Shown here piece after piece: positions 7,531-15,469 of a stretch of DNA of 54,050 bases. Numbering within the stretch: the first letter of the stretch is position 1; each line of letters opens with the position of its first letter. A program made the position numbers and the translations under genes. The notes under the pieces are model-generated. The model was not told the DNA's origin. It saw only the letters and a list, made by a program, of their open reading frames with translations, and ran no database searches. The DNA comes from Clostridium sp. CAG:571 (lineage in GTDB: Bacteria > Bacillota > Clostridia > TANB77 > CAG-508), in the NCBI GenBank assembly GCA_000434015.1, contig HF999521.1, positions 1-54,050 of the forward strand. Reading direction: 5' to 3'.

Positions 7531-9012
7531 ATGAAAGAAAGAATACTAAAAAAAATAAATCCGGATTTTATTGCAATTTTTATATTCGCAATTTTAATAG
7601 GTAGTATTAATTTTTATATAAAGTTTGAAATAAATGATGAATTGTGGAATTTTTCTAATGTATATAAAATGTGCAATGGATATCAAATTTATAAAGATTT
7701 AAATGTAATAATAACTCCGCTATTTTTTTATTTAGGAGAGTTATTTTTAAAGGTGTTTGGCACAAATTATTTTTCATTTAAAATATACAACTTTTTTATA
7801 TATTTATTGTTATATACGGCTGTATATTCTATATTTAAAAATTTAAACAAAAGAAGAATAAAGGCTTTTATATACACAATAATTGTATTTTTATTTTCAT
7901 TTATAGATATTAGAGCTGGGGCAAATTATAATACTTTAGCTATAGCAATAGTTCTAATAGGCATATTGGTAAACTTAAAAATAGATAAAGATAAATGGCA
8001 TTTGCCATATTTACAAGGAATAATTACTTTTGCTATATTTATGACAAAGCAAAATATAGCAGTGTTTTATTTTATGGGAATTTTTATAAGTGATTTATTT
8101 ATTTGTAAATCAAAAAAATGTATTATAAAAATAATTAAATTTTATTTAAAACAAGTTTTAACTATTATAATATTAGTAATAATTTTTATTGGTGTTTTAA
8201 AATTACAGGGAAACTTATATGATTTTATAAATTTTTGTGTATTGGGAATTAATGAGTTTGCAAGTAATAACGTCATCTTTAAAGAAAATGTTATTGGTAT
8301 TGTTTGCATAAACTTTATAAATATAATATTAAGCATTATATTTATAAAGAATAAAATAATAGAAAACAAAATAAAATATATTAACATGAAAATATTACCA
8401 ATATCTATATTACTAATATTAATGGGCTATCCAATATTTAATATATATCATGCCACACTAGGAAGTATAGTATGTATGATATTATTATTATACAATATAG
8501 ATTATATGATTGTAGAAAAAGTTTTTGATGATAAAATTGAAATGGTAATAAAAACATATAAAATAATAGCATGTATTACATTTTTTGTTGGAATTATAAT
8601 ATGCATTACATATAACATTTTTTATGTACAAAAAAGCCAAAATCCAATTCCAATCTATAATGGTAGTGTAATGACGGAAGAACAAATAGAAAAAATAAAT
8701 AAAATATGTAAATATATTAAAAGCAATGAAGAAAATGGTAAAAGTGTAAAAATTATATCCTGTAATGCAAATTTATATATGAATGTACTTAATAAAAATA
8801 ATGGGGTACTAGATTTACCTTTTTATGGAAACTTCGGAAATAAAGGTGAGAATATAGTAATAGACTATATTAAAGATGCAGAAAATGCAAAAATTTTAAT
8901 CCAAAAAGATGAGAAAATACCATGGCAAGAGTCTTATAAAATAAGAAATTACATAAAAGAAAATTTAAAATTTGAAGGAGAAATAGAAGATTTTTTAATA
9001 TATTCAAAATAA
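7531..9012 (+). CDS. Polytopic membrane protein, GT-C (ArnT/PMT-like) glycosyltransferase-like
   Basis: A 493-aa protein with about 10-11 hydrophobic helices in residues 10-365 and a soluble C-terminal domain of about 120 residues. After the first helix comes a loop with an acidic pair (INDELWNFSNVYKMCNGY), where GT-C enzymes of the ArnT/PMT type carry their catalytic Asp. A PLFFYLGELFLKVFG segment then resembles helix 2 of that fold. Such enzymes move a sugar from a lipid-linked donor to an acceptor outside the membrane. The assignment comes from topology and the acidic loop, so a different polytopic family is possible. The start 3 nt after yqeY suggests translational coupling. Confidence 0.6.
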   Translation: MKERILKKINPDFIAIFIFAILIGSINFYIKFEINDELWNFSNVYKMCNGYQIYKDLNVIITPLFFYLGELFLKVFGTNYFSFKIYNFFIYLLLYTAVYSIFKNLNKRRIKAFIYTIIVFLFSFIDIRAGANYNTLAIAIVLIGILVNLKIDKDKWHLPYLQGIITFAIFMTKQNIAVFYFMGIFISDLFICKSKKCIIKIIKFYLKQVLTIIILVIIFIGVLKLQGNLYDFINFCVLGINEFASNNVIFKENVIGIVCINFINIILSIIFIKNKIIENKIKYINMKILPISILLILMGYPIFNIYHATLGSIVCMILLLYNIDYMIVEKVFDDKIEMVIKTYKIIACITFFVGIIICITYNIFYVQKSQNPIPIYNGSVMTEEQIEKINKICKYIKSNEENGKSVKIISCNANLYMNVLNKNNGVLDLPFYGNFGNKGENIVIDYIKDAENAKILIQKDEKIPWQESYKIRNYIKENLKFEGEIEDFLIYSK

Positions 9013-9019
9013 AGGAGTG

Positions 9020-9060
9020 TAAGATTTAAGTTTTTATAATAAAATTTAAATCTTATTTTT
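9020..9060 (+). terminator. Intrinsic terminator
   Basis: TAAGATTTAA (9020-9029) pairs with TTAAATCTTA (9046-9055) around an AT-rich loop; T residues follow. It closes the yqeY transcript. Confidence 0.6.
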
Positions 9061-9127
9061 TATTATCTTGTATAAATTTTCCTTTATATATTATAATAAT
9101 ATGTAAATAGTGAAAAGGAGGAGTTAA

Positions 9128-10399
9128 ATGAAATATTATAAAGAAAATATAAAAAAAGGAATAGAATTTCATAAAATTAATACTAACAAGTTTAAAACTA
9201 ATTTGTTTGCAGTTTTTTTAACTACGCCATTAAAAAAAGAAACCGTTACAATGAATGCTTTGATGCCATTAGTGTTAAAAAGAGGAACAAATAGATTAAA
9301 CTCTCAAGAATTAATAAGTGAAAAATTAGAAGAGATGTATGGAGCAGGATTTGACTGTGGTATAGAAAAGTCTGGAAATAATCAAGTAATAAAATTTTAT
9401 GTAGAGTCGTTAAATGATGAATATATTCCAGAAAAAAAAGATATGATTGAGGAGTCTTTTAACATATTATTTGATATAATCTTTAATCCTTTTATTAAAG
9501 AAAATAAATTTAATAAAGAATATGTAGAGGGAGAGAAAAACAAATTAAAAAAAATAATAGAATCAAAAATAGATAATAAAGCAGGATATGCGTTGGACAG
9601 ATGTATAGAAGAAATGTATAAAAACAAACCATATGGATTATATAAATATGGATATATTGAAGATTTAGAAAATATAAATGAGGAAAATTTATTTAATTAC
9701 TATAATGAATTAGTAAAAAAATGTAAAATTGATATATTTATTTCTGGTAAAGTAGATAAAGAAACTATAGATAAGGTAAAAAATAATGAGCTTATAAAAA
9801 AATTAAATGAAAGACAGCCAGATTATATAAAAAATGGCGATAATGAAAAAAAAGAAAACTTAGAGATAAAAGTTGTAGAAGAGTCTATGGATGTAATGCA
9901 AGGAAAATTAGTTTTAGGATTAGATATATTAAATATCAATGAAGAAGAAAAATATGCAGTTTCAATATATAATATAATATTGGGAGGAAGTGCAAATTCA
10001 AAATTATTTCAAAATGTAAGGGAAAAAGCAAGTCTTGCTTATACAGCTGGCTCTAATTATTTAAGACAAAAAAATAACATATTAATAAGATGTGGAATAG
10101 AAATACAAAATTATCAAAAAGCAGTAGAAATTATAAAACAACAATTAAAAGATATGGAAGAGGAAAAGTTTAATGAAGATGATATAAATAATGCAAAAAA
10201 TATAATTATATCAACAGTTGATGGAATTGAGGATTCACAAGATTCAGAAATATCTTATTATTTTTCGCAAGAATTAACAAGCAATTTTGTTTCAATAAAA
10301 GATTATATAAAAAATATAAATAAAGTAACAAAGGAAAATGTTGTTACAATAGCTAAAAAGATAAAGATAAATACAATTTATTTTTTGAAAAATAATTAA
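9128..10399 (+). CDS. yfmF: M16-family protein YfmF (EF-P modification-associated), catalytically inactive partner
   Basis: A 423-aa protein behind AAGGAGGAG. It has the two-lobe M16 layout. The zinc motif HxxEH is absent from the N-terminal lobe, where the family pattern is MNALMPLVLKRGT...LEEMYGAGFDCG. The C-terminal lobe has GGSANSKLFQNVREKASLAYTAG, a typical M16 substrate-pocket stretch. In Bacillus subtilis the YmfF/YmfH pair is needed for 5-aminopentanol modification of elongation factor P. It lies 15 nt upstream of its active partner, and the two probably form a heterodimer. The oxidoreductase YmfI, its usual neighbour, is not in this window. Confidence 0.88.
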   Translation: MKYYKENIKKGIEFHKINTNKFKTNLFAVFLTTPLKKETVTMNALMPLVLKRGTNRLNSQELISEKLEEMYGAGFDCGIEKSGNNQVIKFYVESLNDEYIPEKKDMIEESFNILFDIIFNPFIKENKFNKEYVEGEKNKLKKIIESKIDNKAGYALDRCIEEMYKNKPYGLYKYGYIEDLENINEENLFNYYNELVKKCKIDIFISGKVDKETIDKVKNNELIKKLNERQPDYIKNGDNEKKENLEIKVVEESMDVMQGKLVLGLDILNINEEEKYAVSIYNIILGGSANSKLFQNVREKASLAYTAGSNYLRQKNNILIRCGIEIQNYQKAVEIIKQQLKDMEEEKFNEDDINNAKNIIISTVDGIEDSQDSEISYYFSQELTSNFVSIKDYIKNINKVTKENVVTIAKKIKINTIYFLKNN

Positions 10400-10414
10400 T
10401 TTGCGGAGGAAAAG

Positions 10415-11686
10415 ATGAAGATAATAGAAAGTTTAAATATAAAAGAAAAAGCATATATAGAAAAGTTAGAAAATGGAATGACTGTTATTATTATTCCTAA
10501 AAATACAACTAAAAAGAAATATGTGATTTGGGGAGTAAATTTTGGATCTATAGATAATCATTTTAAAGTGAATGGGGAGGAAATTTATATACCAGATGGT
10601 GTAGCACATTTTCTGGAGCATAAAATGTTCGAACAGGAGAATGGAAAGAATAGTTTAGATACATTAATGGCACTGGGAATAGATGCAAATGCATATACAA
10701 CTAGTGATCATACAGCTTATTTATTTGAATGTACAGACCATTTTTATGAAGGATTAGATGAACTTATGAATTATGTGCAAAATCCGTATTTTACAAATGA
10801 AAATGTAGAAAAAGAAAAAGGAATAATAGCACAAGAAATAAAGATGTATGATGATGATCCAGGGTGGCAACTTTATATGGGAATATTAGATTGCTTATAT
10901 AAAAATAATCCAATAAAAGTAGATATAGCAGGAACCGTAGAGTCTATTAGTAAAATAACACCAGAAGTATTATATAAATGCTATAATACTTTTTATGCTC
11001 TAGACAATATGACATTAGTTATATGTGGAGATTTTGAACCAGAAAAACTCTTGGAAGAAGTGAAAAAAAGACTAACTAAAAATAAAACATATGAAAAAAT
11101 AGAAAGAATTTATCCGGAGAAAGAAAAAACTATAAATAAAAAATATGTAGAAAAAAACATGAATGTAAGTATGCCAATATTTGCTATAGGAATTAAAGAT
11201 GTAAGTAAAATGGATTCTGAAATAGTAAAAAAACATATAGCAATAGAAATATTACTAAATATGATAATTGGAAAAAGTTCGGATTTATATAAAAAAATGT
11301 ATAATCAAGGTTTATTATTAGAAGAACCAAGCATAGATTATGAGTTTTCAGAAGAATATGCACATATTGTGATTTCAGGACAATCTAATGATTCGGAAGA
11401 AGTTTATAAAATGTTTAAAGAGGAGATAGAAAATTATAAAAACAATGAACTAAATATAGATCATTTTGAAAGAATAAAAAAGAAAATATATGGAGATTAT
11501 GTTGTAGAATATAATAGTGTTTCTGAAATTGCTAGAATGTTTTTAACAGATCATATGAAAAAAATTTCTTCGTTTGATTATATTGAACAATATAAAGTAA
11601 TAACAAAAGAGTATGTAGAACAAGTTTTAAAAGAAATTTTTAACAATGAATATATGGCTTTAGCAATTGTAAAAGAAAAAGATTAA
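10415..11686 (+). CDS. yfmH: M16-family zinc peptidase YfmH (EF-P modification-associated)
   Basis: A 423-aa protein; GGAGG lies 5 nt before ATG. The inverted zinc-binding motif is intact: H65-F-L-E68-H69 in VAHFLEHKMFE, with the downstream acidic ligand region EKEKGIIAQEIKMYDDDPGW. The second lobe is the usual non-catalytic M16 half. With YfmF it would form the active peptidase associated with EF-P modification, and so with translation of proline-rich stretches. That may matter in a genome encoding long proline-containing surface proteins, though this link is inference. A weak A/T-rich hairpin after the stop is the only candidate terminator. Confidence 0.9.
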   Translation: MKIIESLNIKEKAYIEKLENGMTVIIIPKNTTKKKYVIWGVNFGSIDNHFKVNGEEIYIPDGVAHFLEHKMFEQENGKNSLDTLMALGIDANAYTTSDHTAYLFECTDHFYEGLDELMNYVQNPYFTNENVEKEKGIIAQEIKMYDDDPGWQLYMGILDCLYKNNPIKVDIAGTVESISKITPEVLYKCYNTFYALDNMTLVICGDFEPEKLLEEVKKRLTKNKTYEKIERIYPEKEKTINKKYVEKNMNVSMPIFAIGIKDVSKMDSEIVKKHIAIEILLNMIIGKSSDLYKKMYNQGLLLEEPSIDYEFSEEYAHIVISGQSNDSEEVYKMFKEEIENYKNNELNIDHFERIKKKIYGDYVVEYNSVSEIARMFLTDHMKKISSFDYIEQYKVITKEYVEQVLKEIFNNEYMALAIVKEKD

Positions 11687-11891
11687 GTTATAAAAATATT
11701 ATAAAAAATATAAAGCTTATAAATTTTTTGAGGATATAAATAAAAATGTGTCAAATGCGATTTTTACACTATTTTCAAAGATTATAGAAGACAGTAAAGC
11801 TAAATAAACAACTGTGTCAAAAAATGTAGAAAAAAATAAAAAAAAGTAACACGAAAAAACTGTAAACTCCTTTTAAAACCAGAAAATTTTG

Positions 11892-11920
11892 TTGACGTAT
11901 ATGTAAAAATATGGTATTTT
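11892..11920 (+). promoter_or_regulatory. Promoter for the Spo0E-like gene
   Basis: TTGACG (11892-11897), 17-bp spacer, TATTTT (11915-11920), about 45 nt before the start codon. Confidence 0.5.
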
Positions 11921-11966
11921 AAATATATACGAAAGAGAAATACACGAAAAAAAGGAGTGTGATTAT

Positions 11967-12155
11967 ATGTTAGATGAAAGAATCTGTAAACTAAGGCAAA
12001 AATTAAACGATAGCATATTAAAAGAACAAGATTATAATGTAACATATAAGTTGAGTGTAGAATTAGATGAATTAATAGTACAATATTATCGAAGAAATTT
12101 AAAGGGAATAAACAGAAAAATAAATATGCGAAGAGGAAAGATAAAAAATCTATAA
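11967..12155 (+). CDS. Spo0E-family aspartyl-phosphate phosphatase-like protein
   Basis: A 62-aa protein behind AAAGGAG. It has the Spo0E-family helical hairpin: LRQKLNDSI, a short turn, then the signature SVELDELIVQYYR (family pattern SxELDxLIxxYY). Spo0E-type proteins remove phosphate from response-regulator aspartates, classically Spo0A~P, and so delay sporulation or other Spo0A-driven states. The C-terminal basic tail (NRKINMRRGKIKNL) is not part of the core motif. It is a single-gene transcript with its own promoter and terminator, immediately upstream of the secretion locus; regulation of that locus is possible but not shown. Confidence 0.8.
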   Translation: MLDERICKLRQKLNDSILKEQDYNVTYKLSVELDELIVQYYRRNLKGINRKINMRRGKIKNL

Positions 12156-12169
12156 TATCTGTTCTTTAA

Positions 12170-12210
12170 AGAGTAGAGCTCAAGAGTGTTAGCTTTACTC
12201 TGATTTTTTT
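12170..12210 (+). terminator. Intrinsic terminator after the Spo0E-like gene
   Basis: AGAGTAGAGCT (12170-12180) pairs with AGCTTTACTCT (12191-12201), one G-U pair, and seven T residues follow. Confidence 0.85.
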
Positions 12211-12239
12211 AAAATATAGCAAATTTTGATGAAATATGA

Positions 12240-12268
12240 TTGACATTTATTAAAAAATAGGCTATCAT
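12240..12268 (+). promoter_or_regulatory. Promoter of the first pilin operon
   Basis: TTGACA (12240-12245), 17-bp spacer, TATCAT (12263-12268). Confidence 0.7.
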
Positions 12269-12314
12269 AAAATTATATAAACAATTATATATGATATATA
12301 AGGAGGAAAGTGTT

Positions 12315-12701
12315 ATGTTAGAAAATAATAAATTATTAAAAATAACAAAAGTTGCACTAATTATAATGACAGTTGTATCAGTATTGTTTGCTATAATGGG
12401 CGCTGCTTCAGCTAATAATGGCGAGGGCGTATTTAGAGTACCAGGTGCTTCAGGGGGCCCTGGAGTAGACAAAGTATATAGCATTTCAGGAGTAATATTA
12501 GGAATAGTACAAGCTGTTGGTATGTCTATAGCAGTTATTATACTTGTATGGCTAGGTGTTAAATATATAATGGCTTCACCAGATGGAAAAGCAGAAATAA
12601 AGAAACAAGCCTTTGGATATATTTTAGGTGCTGTATTACTATTTGGTGCATCATGGTTAGTACCATTATTGAAAAATGTAATAGATGGATTAAGCTCTTA
12701 G
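12315..12701 (+). CDS. VirB2/TrbC-like pilin subunit (copy 1)
   Basis: A 128-aa protein. ATG at 12315 follows AGGAGG; the longer frame from 12291 is rejected. It has a cleavable leader ending near MGAASA, a short Gly-rich segment, then two hydrophobic helices (about 55-80 and 95-120) joined by a short basic loop SPDGKAEIKKQAFGY. This is the classic layout of VirB2/TrbC pilins, which build the extracellular or trans-envelope filament of type IV secretion systems. It shares the loop and the GIVQAVGMS segment with the next gene. The two form a small operon with its own promoter and terminator, separate from the main T4SS operon. Confidence 0.75.
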   Translation: MLENNKLLKITKVALIIMTVVSVLFAIMGAASANNGEGVFRVPGASGGPGVDKVYSISGVILGIVQAVGMSIAVIILVWLGVKYIMASPDGKAEIKKQAFGYILGAVLLFGASWLVPLLKNVIDGLSS

Positions 12702-12720
12702 TAGTTGAGAAGTGAAAAAT

Positions 12721-13086
12721 ATGAAAAAATTTAAAAAATTAAGTTTTATAGTAATACAAATTATGTTTTGTTTATTAACAGTTAGCAATAATATATATGC
12801 TGCGGGTTCTGCAGGAAATAGTGGGATGTTTAAAATATATAATCCTATAAACAATCCTTTTTCAAATACAGTGTCTGCAGTTATTGGAGTTATACAAGCT
12901 GTTGGTATGTCTACAGCAGTTATAACACTAACAGTAATAGGAATAAAATATATACTAACTTCACCAGAAGGAAAAGCAGAAGTAAAAAAACAAATGTATC
13001 CATACATAATAGGATGTATTCTTTTATTTGCTGGATCAGGATTGGTAGGAGTTATTGCAAATGTAGCAAATGATAAAATAAGGTAA
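12721..13086 (+). CDS. VirB2/TrbC-like pilin subunit (copy 2)
   Basis: A 121-aa protein. ATG at 12721 is preferred over GTG at 12712 because a GAGAAG stretch sits about 8 nt before the ATG. There is a signal peptide (to about NNIYAAG) and two hydrophobic helices around the basic loop SPEGKAEVKKQMYPY. The GVIQAVGMSTAVI helix is close to that of copy 1, so these are tandem paralogues. Two pilin genes could give a mixed filament or alternative pilins. A strong terminator follows. Confidence 0.75.
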   Translation: MKKFKKLSFIVIQIMFCLLTVSNNIYAAGSAGNSGMFKIYNPINNPFSNTVSAVIGVIQAVGMSTAVITLTVIGIKYILTSPEGKAEVKKQMYPYIIGCILLFAGSGLVGVIANVANDKIR

Positions 13087-13089
13087 AAA

Positions 13090-13127
13090 AGTGTTAAGAT
13101 TATTTCAAATAATCTTAGCACTTTTTG
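13090..13127 (+). terminator. Strong intrinsic terminator after the pilin pair
   Basis: A 16-bp stem, 13090-13105 with 13107-13122 (the innermost pairs cannot close over the single loop base), one G-U pair, then TTTTT. Confidence 0.85.
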
Positions 13128-13435
13128 CTTTAACAAACAAAATAATGAAATAGAATATAAAAATAAGTTTTTTGGATTTTATACTAAACGAACAGAAAAA
13201 TAATTTTTTGTTTAACCCGTAAGAAAAAATGAAAAATATGATTAAGAAGAAATAGCAATTAATAATGAAAACAAATTGTAACAAAAATTTAAAATATGAT
13301 ATTTTTTAGATGAATATTAAATAAATTTTTTTTAACAAACATGTTTCCGTAAGAATGTGACAAAAACATGAAATGTTACAGTATTACAAATTAATTAAAT
13401 TTTTGAAAAATAGCTTGATATCAGGGCTTTTTGTG

Positions 13436-13464
13436 TTGAAAAAAGGACAAAAAGAGAGTATAAT
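13436..13464 (+). promoter_or_regulatory. Promoter of the main T4SS operon
   Basis: TTGAAA (13436-13441), 17-bp spacer, consensus TATAAT (13459-13464), 23 nt before the start codon of the third pilin gene. It may drive the long co-directional run to 32674. Confidence 0.75.
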
Positions 13465-13487
13465 AAATAAAAATGAGGTGATTATAT

Positions 13488-13886
13488 ATGAAGAAAATTT
13501 TAATAAGTATATTAGCAATAATAGTTGTATTTATCACTGTTTCAGCAATTGTACCCAATAGGACATATGCTATTGGTTTAGATGATATGCAAAAAAAAGC
13601 CCAAAGCTTTTTTAATAAAGGAAAACCAGAAGCTGATAAAATATTGCCACAGAACACTTTGGAAGAAAAATTTATCCCAGTTGGACAAATATTAGTAACA
13701 GCAGCGAGCATTGTACTAGTTATTGTTACTTTGATAATGGCAATAAAATATATAACAGCAAATCCAGAACAAAGGGGAAAACTAAAACAGCAGTTAATAG
13801 GATTGGTTATCTCTATTGTTGTTATATATGGAGCAGTAGGAATATGGTCAATTGTTAAAACAACTATGGAAAATTCAGGATTATAA
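13488..13886 (+). CDS. VirB2-like pilin / small T4SS membrane protein (copy 3)
   Basis: A 132-aa protein behind GAGGTGAT. It has a signal peptide (cleavage near RTYAIG), a hydrophilic segment of about 40 residues, and two hydrophobic helices (about 68-90 and 100-122) joined by the basic loop ANPEQRGKLKQQL. The layout is that of TrbC/VirB2 pilins, but the hydrophilic N-terminal part is longer and the sequence diverges from the other two copies. It is the first gene of the main operon and is followed 21 nt later by the PrgI-like gene, which matches VirB2-VirB3-VirB4 order in canonical systems. Confidence 0.72.
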   Translation: MKKILISILAIIVVFITVSAIVPNRTYAIGLDDMQKKAQSFFNKGKPEADKILPQNTLEEKFIPVGQILVTAASIVLVIVTLIMAIKYITANPEQRGKLKQQLIGLVISIVVIYGAVGIWSIVKTTMENSGL

Positions 13887-13907
13887 AATACAAAGGAGGA
13901 AAATAGT

Positions 13908-14243
13908 ATGGCAACACATTATATACCAAGAAATGTAAAGGGTGAAGGTAGAATTTTATATATTTTTACCACTAAAGCTTTAATAACAACAGCTATAGGT
14001 GGCGGTATTGGTTTTTTATTATATTTCATATTTAGTATTGTTGGAATAAAAATGGTTGGAATAATATTACTTATTATTTTTGCCTTGTTAGGATTTGCGG
14101 TAGGTACAGTAAAAATACCAGCTGTTACAGGAATTAAGTTTACCAAGAATGTCGCTGGAGATTCAATTGATGATATAATAATGAGATATGCAAAATTTAA
14201 AGTAAACAAAAAAATATATGTATATACAAAGGAGGAAGAATAG
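13908..14243 (+). CDS. PrgI-family (VirB3-like) T4SS inner-membrane protein
   Basis: A 111-aa protein behind AAAGGAGG. The N-terminus has the PrgI-type pattern ATHYIPRNVKGEGRILYIFT, then two adjacent hydrophobic helices (about 28-50 and 52-68) and a basic C-terminal tail. PrgI proteins occupy the VirB3 position in Gram-positive systems, anchoring the VirB4 ATPase to the channel. The gene stops 2 nt before the next start, so translation of the two is coupled. Confidence 0.82.
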   Translation: MATHYIPRNVKGEGRILYIFTTKALITTAIGGGIGFLLYFIFSIVGIKMVGIILLIIFALLGFAVGTVKIPAVTGIKFTKNVAGDSIDDIIMRYAKFKVNKKIYVYTKEEE

Positions 14244-14245
14244 TA

Positions 14246-15433
14246 ATGGGAGGTTCAAGTACAATATTTTGGCTAAACATGATTCTAGTAATATTAGTTA
14301 TAGCAATTTTAGTGTTAGGAGGAATTGTTTTTCTTATTGTTTTGAGAAAGAAAAAACAGGAACAAGAAAATAGCTATGGTGAGGAAGAAAAGGATAAAAA
14401 CAAAAATAATAGTGATAAAGTATTAGGAAAAGATTCAGTACATAAATTTATGGAATTTGATGAAATAGTTGATAATATGATAGTTAGAAAAAATAGAACA
14501 CAATATGTTATGGTTATTCAATGTAAAGGAATAAACTATGATTTATTATCTGAGGCAGAAAAGGAAGCTGTTGAAAATGGATTTACACAATTTTTAAATA
14601 CATTAAGATTTCCGATACAGTTATATGTGCAAACAAGGAGTTTGAATTTACATGATATAATAGAACAATATAGAGAAAAAGTTAACAATGTTCAATTAGA
14701 AATAAATCAATTAGATGCAAGAATAAAAAAAGCTAAAATTGCTGGAAATAGAGCGATAGTTGAAAAATTAGAATTCGAGAGAAGAAGAAAAAACAATGTA
14801 TTAGAATATGGAAATGATATATCAAACTATGTTGAAAGAATGAGTCAAAATCAAAATGTATTACAACAAAATACATATGTTATTATTTCTTATTATACAG
14901 CAGAGTTTGGTGGAGAAATTAATAATTATTCAAAAGAAGAAGTTGACAATATTTGTTTTTCTGAATTATATACTAGAACGCAAACAGTTATTAGAAGTTT
15001 AGCTTCTGCAGAGGTTTATGGTAGAGTGTTAGATTCTGAAGAATTAGCAGAATTATTATATGTAGCATATAACAGAGATGAATCAGAAGTACTTAACTTG
15101 AGAAAAGCTTTAAATGCTGGCTATGATGCTTTCTATGTTACTGCACCAGATATATTAGAAAAGAAAAAGAGAAAAATCGAAAAAGAAGTTGAAGATGAAG
15201 CAATAGAATTAGCTACAGCTAGCTTATTAGAAGCTGATAGAATAAGAATGCTAGAGAGTAGTAAAAAACAAAAAGTAAAAGACAGAGCAAATGAAATTGT
15301 TGATTCATATAGAGAGTCTATGGACAAAGACTTATATGAAGAGACAAAAAGACAAATAGAAAAATCTGATGAAGATGAGGAAGAAGTTAGAGAAGAAAAA
15401 CAAAAAAGAGGAAGAAAAAAGAAAAATTCTTAA
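14246..15433 (+). CDS. Membrane-anchored T4SS protein resembling the N-terminal domain of VirB4/TraC
   Basis: A 395-aa protein. Residues 8-33 are one transmembrane helix, then a charged linker. Residues about 68-250 look like the N-terminal, non-ATPase part of VirB4/TraC proteins: a conserved start VHKFMEFDEIVDNMIVRKN, a LRFPIQLYVQTRSLNL strand and a long coiled coil. No Walker A or B motif is present. The tail (about 310-395) is highly charged and ends in a lysine-rich stretch. It lies directly upstream of VirB4 and was probably derived from, or split off, such a protein. It may dock the ATPase to the membrane. The family assignment is by pattern and is only moderately secure. Confidence 0.6.
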   Translation: MGGSSTIFWLNMILVILVIAILVLGGIVFLIVLRKKKQEQENSYGEEEKDKNKNNSDKVLGKDSVHKFMEFDEIVDNMIVRKNRTQYVMVIQCKGINYDLLSEAEKEAVENGFTQFLNTLRFPIQLYVQTRSLNLHDIIEQYREKVNNVQLEINQLDARIKKAKIAGNRAIVEKLEFERRRKNNVLEYGNDISNYVERMSQNQNVLQQNTYVIISYYTAEFGGEINNYSKEEVDNICFSELYTRTQTVIRSLASAEVYGRVLDSEELAELLYVAYNRDESEVLNLRKALNAGYDAFYVTAPDILEKKKRKIEKEVEDEAIELATASLLEADRIRMLESSKKQKVKDRANEIVDSYRESMDKDLYEETKRQIEKSDEDEEEVREEKQKRGRKKKNS

Positions 15434-15469
15434 ACATAAGAAGAATATAAAAAGAAGGAGAATGATTTT

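Larger units (their letters stand above)
13087..13487 (+). other. Gene-free stretch before the main T4SS operon
   Basis: It holds the terminator of the pilin pair (13090-13127) and a promoter (13436-13464). Two copies of CCGTAAGAA (13217-13225 and 13347-13355) each lie downstream of a T-tract plus TTTAAC; their role is unknown. A 62-codon frame at 13373 overlaps the promoter, lacks a ribosome binding site and is not called. Confidence 0.6.

Noticed and set aside
11745..11825. Two TGTCAAA sites as Spo0A boxes near the Spo0E-like gene
   Set aside because: They miss the G of the TGTCGAA core, and such words are common in AT-rich DNA.
13373..13561. 62-codon plus-strand frame before the third pilin gene
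   Set aside because: It overlaps the promoter and the pilin start, has no ribosome binding site and no sensible composition.
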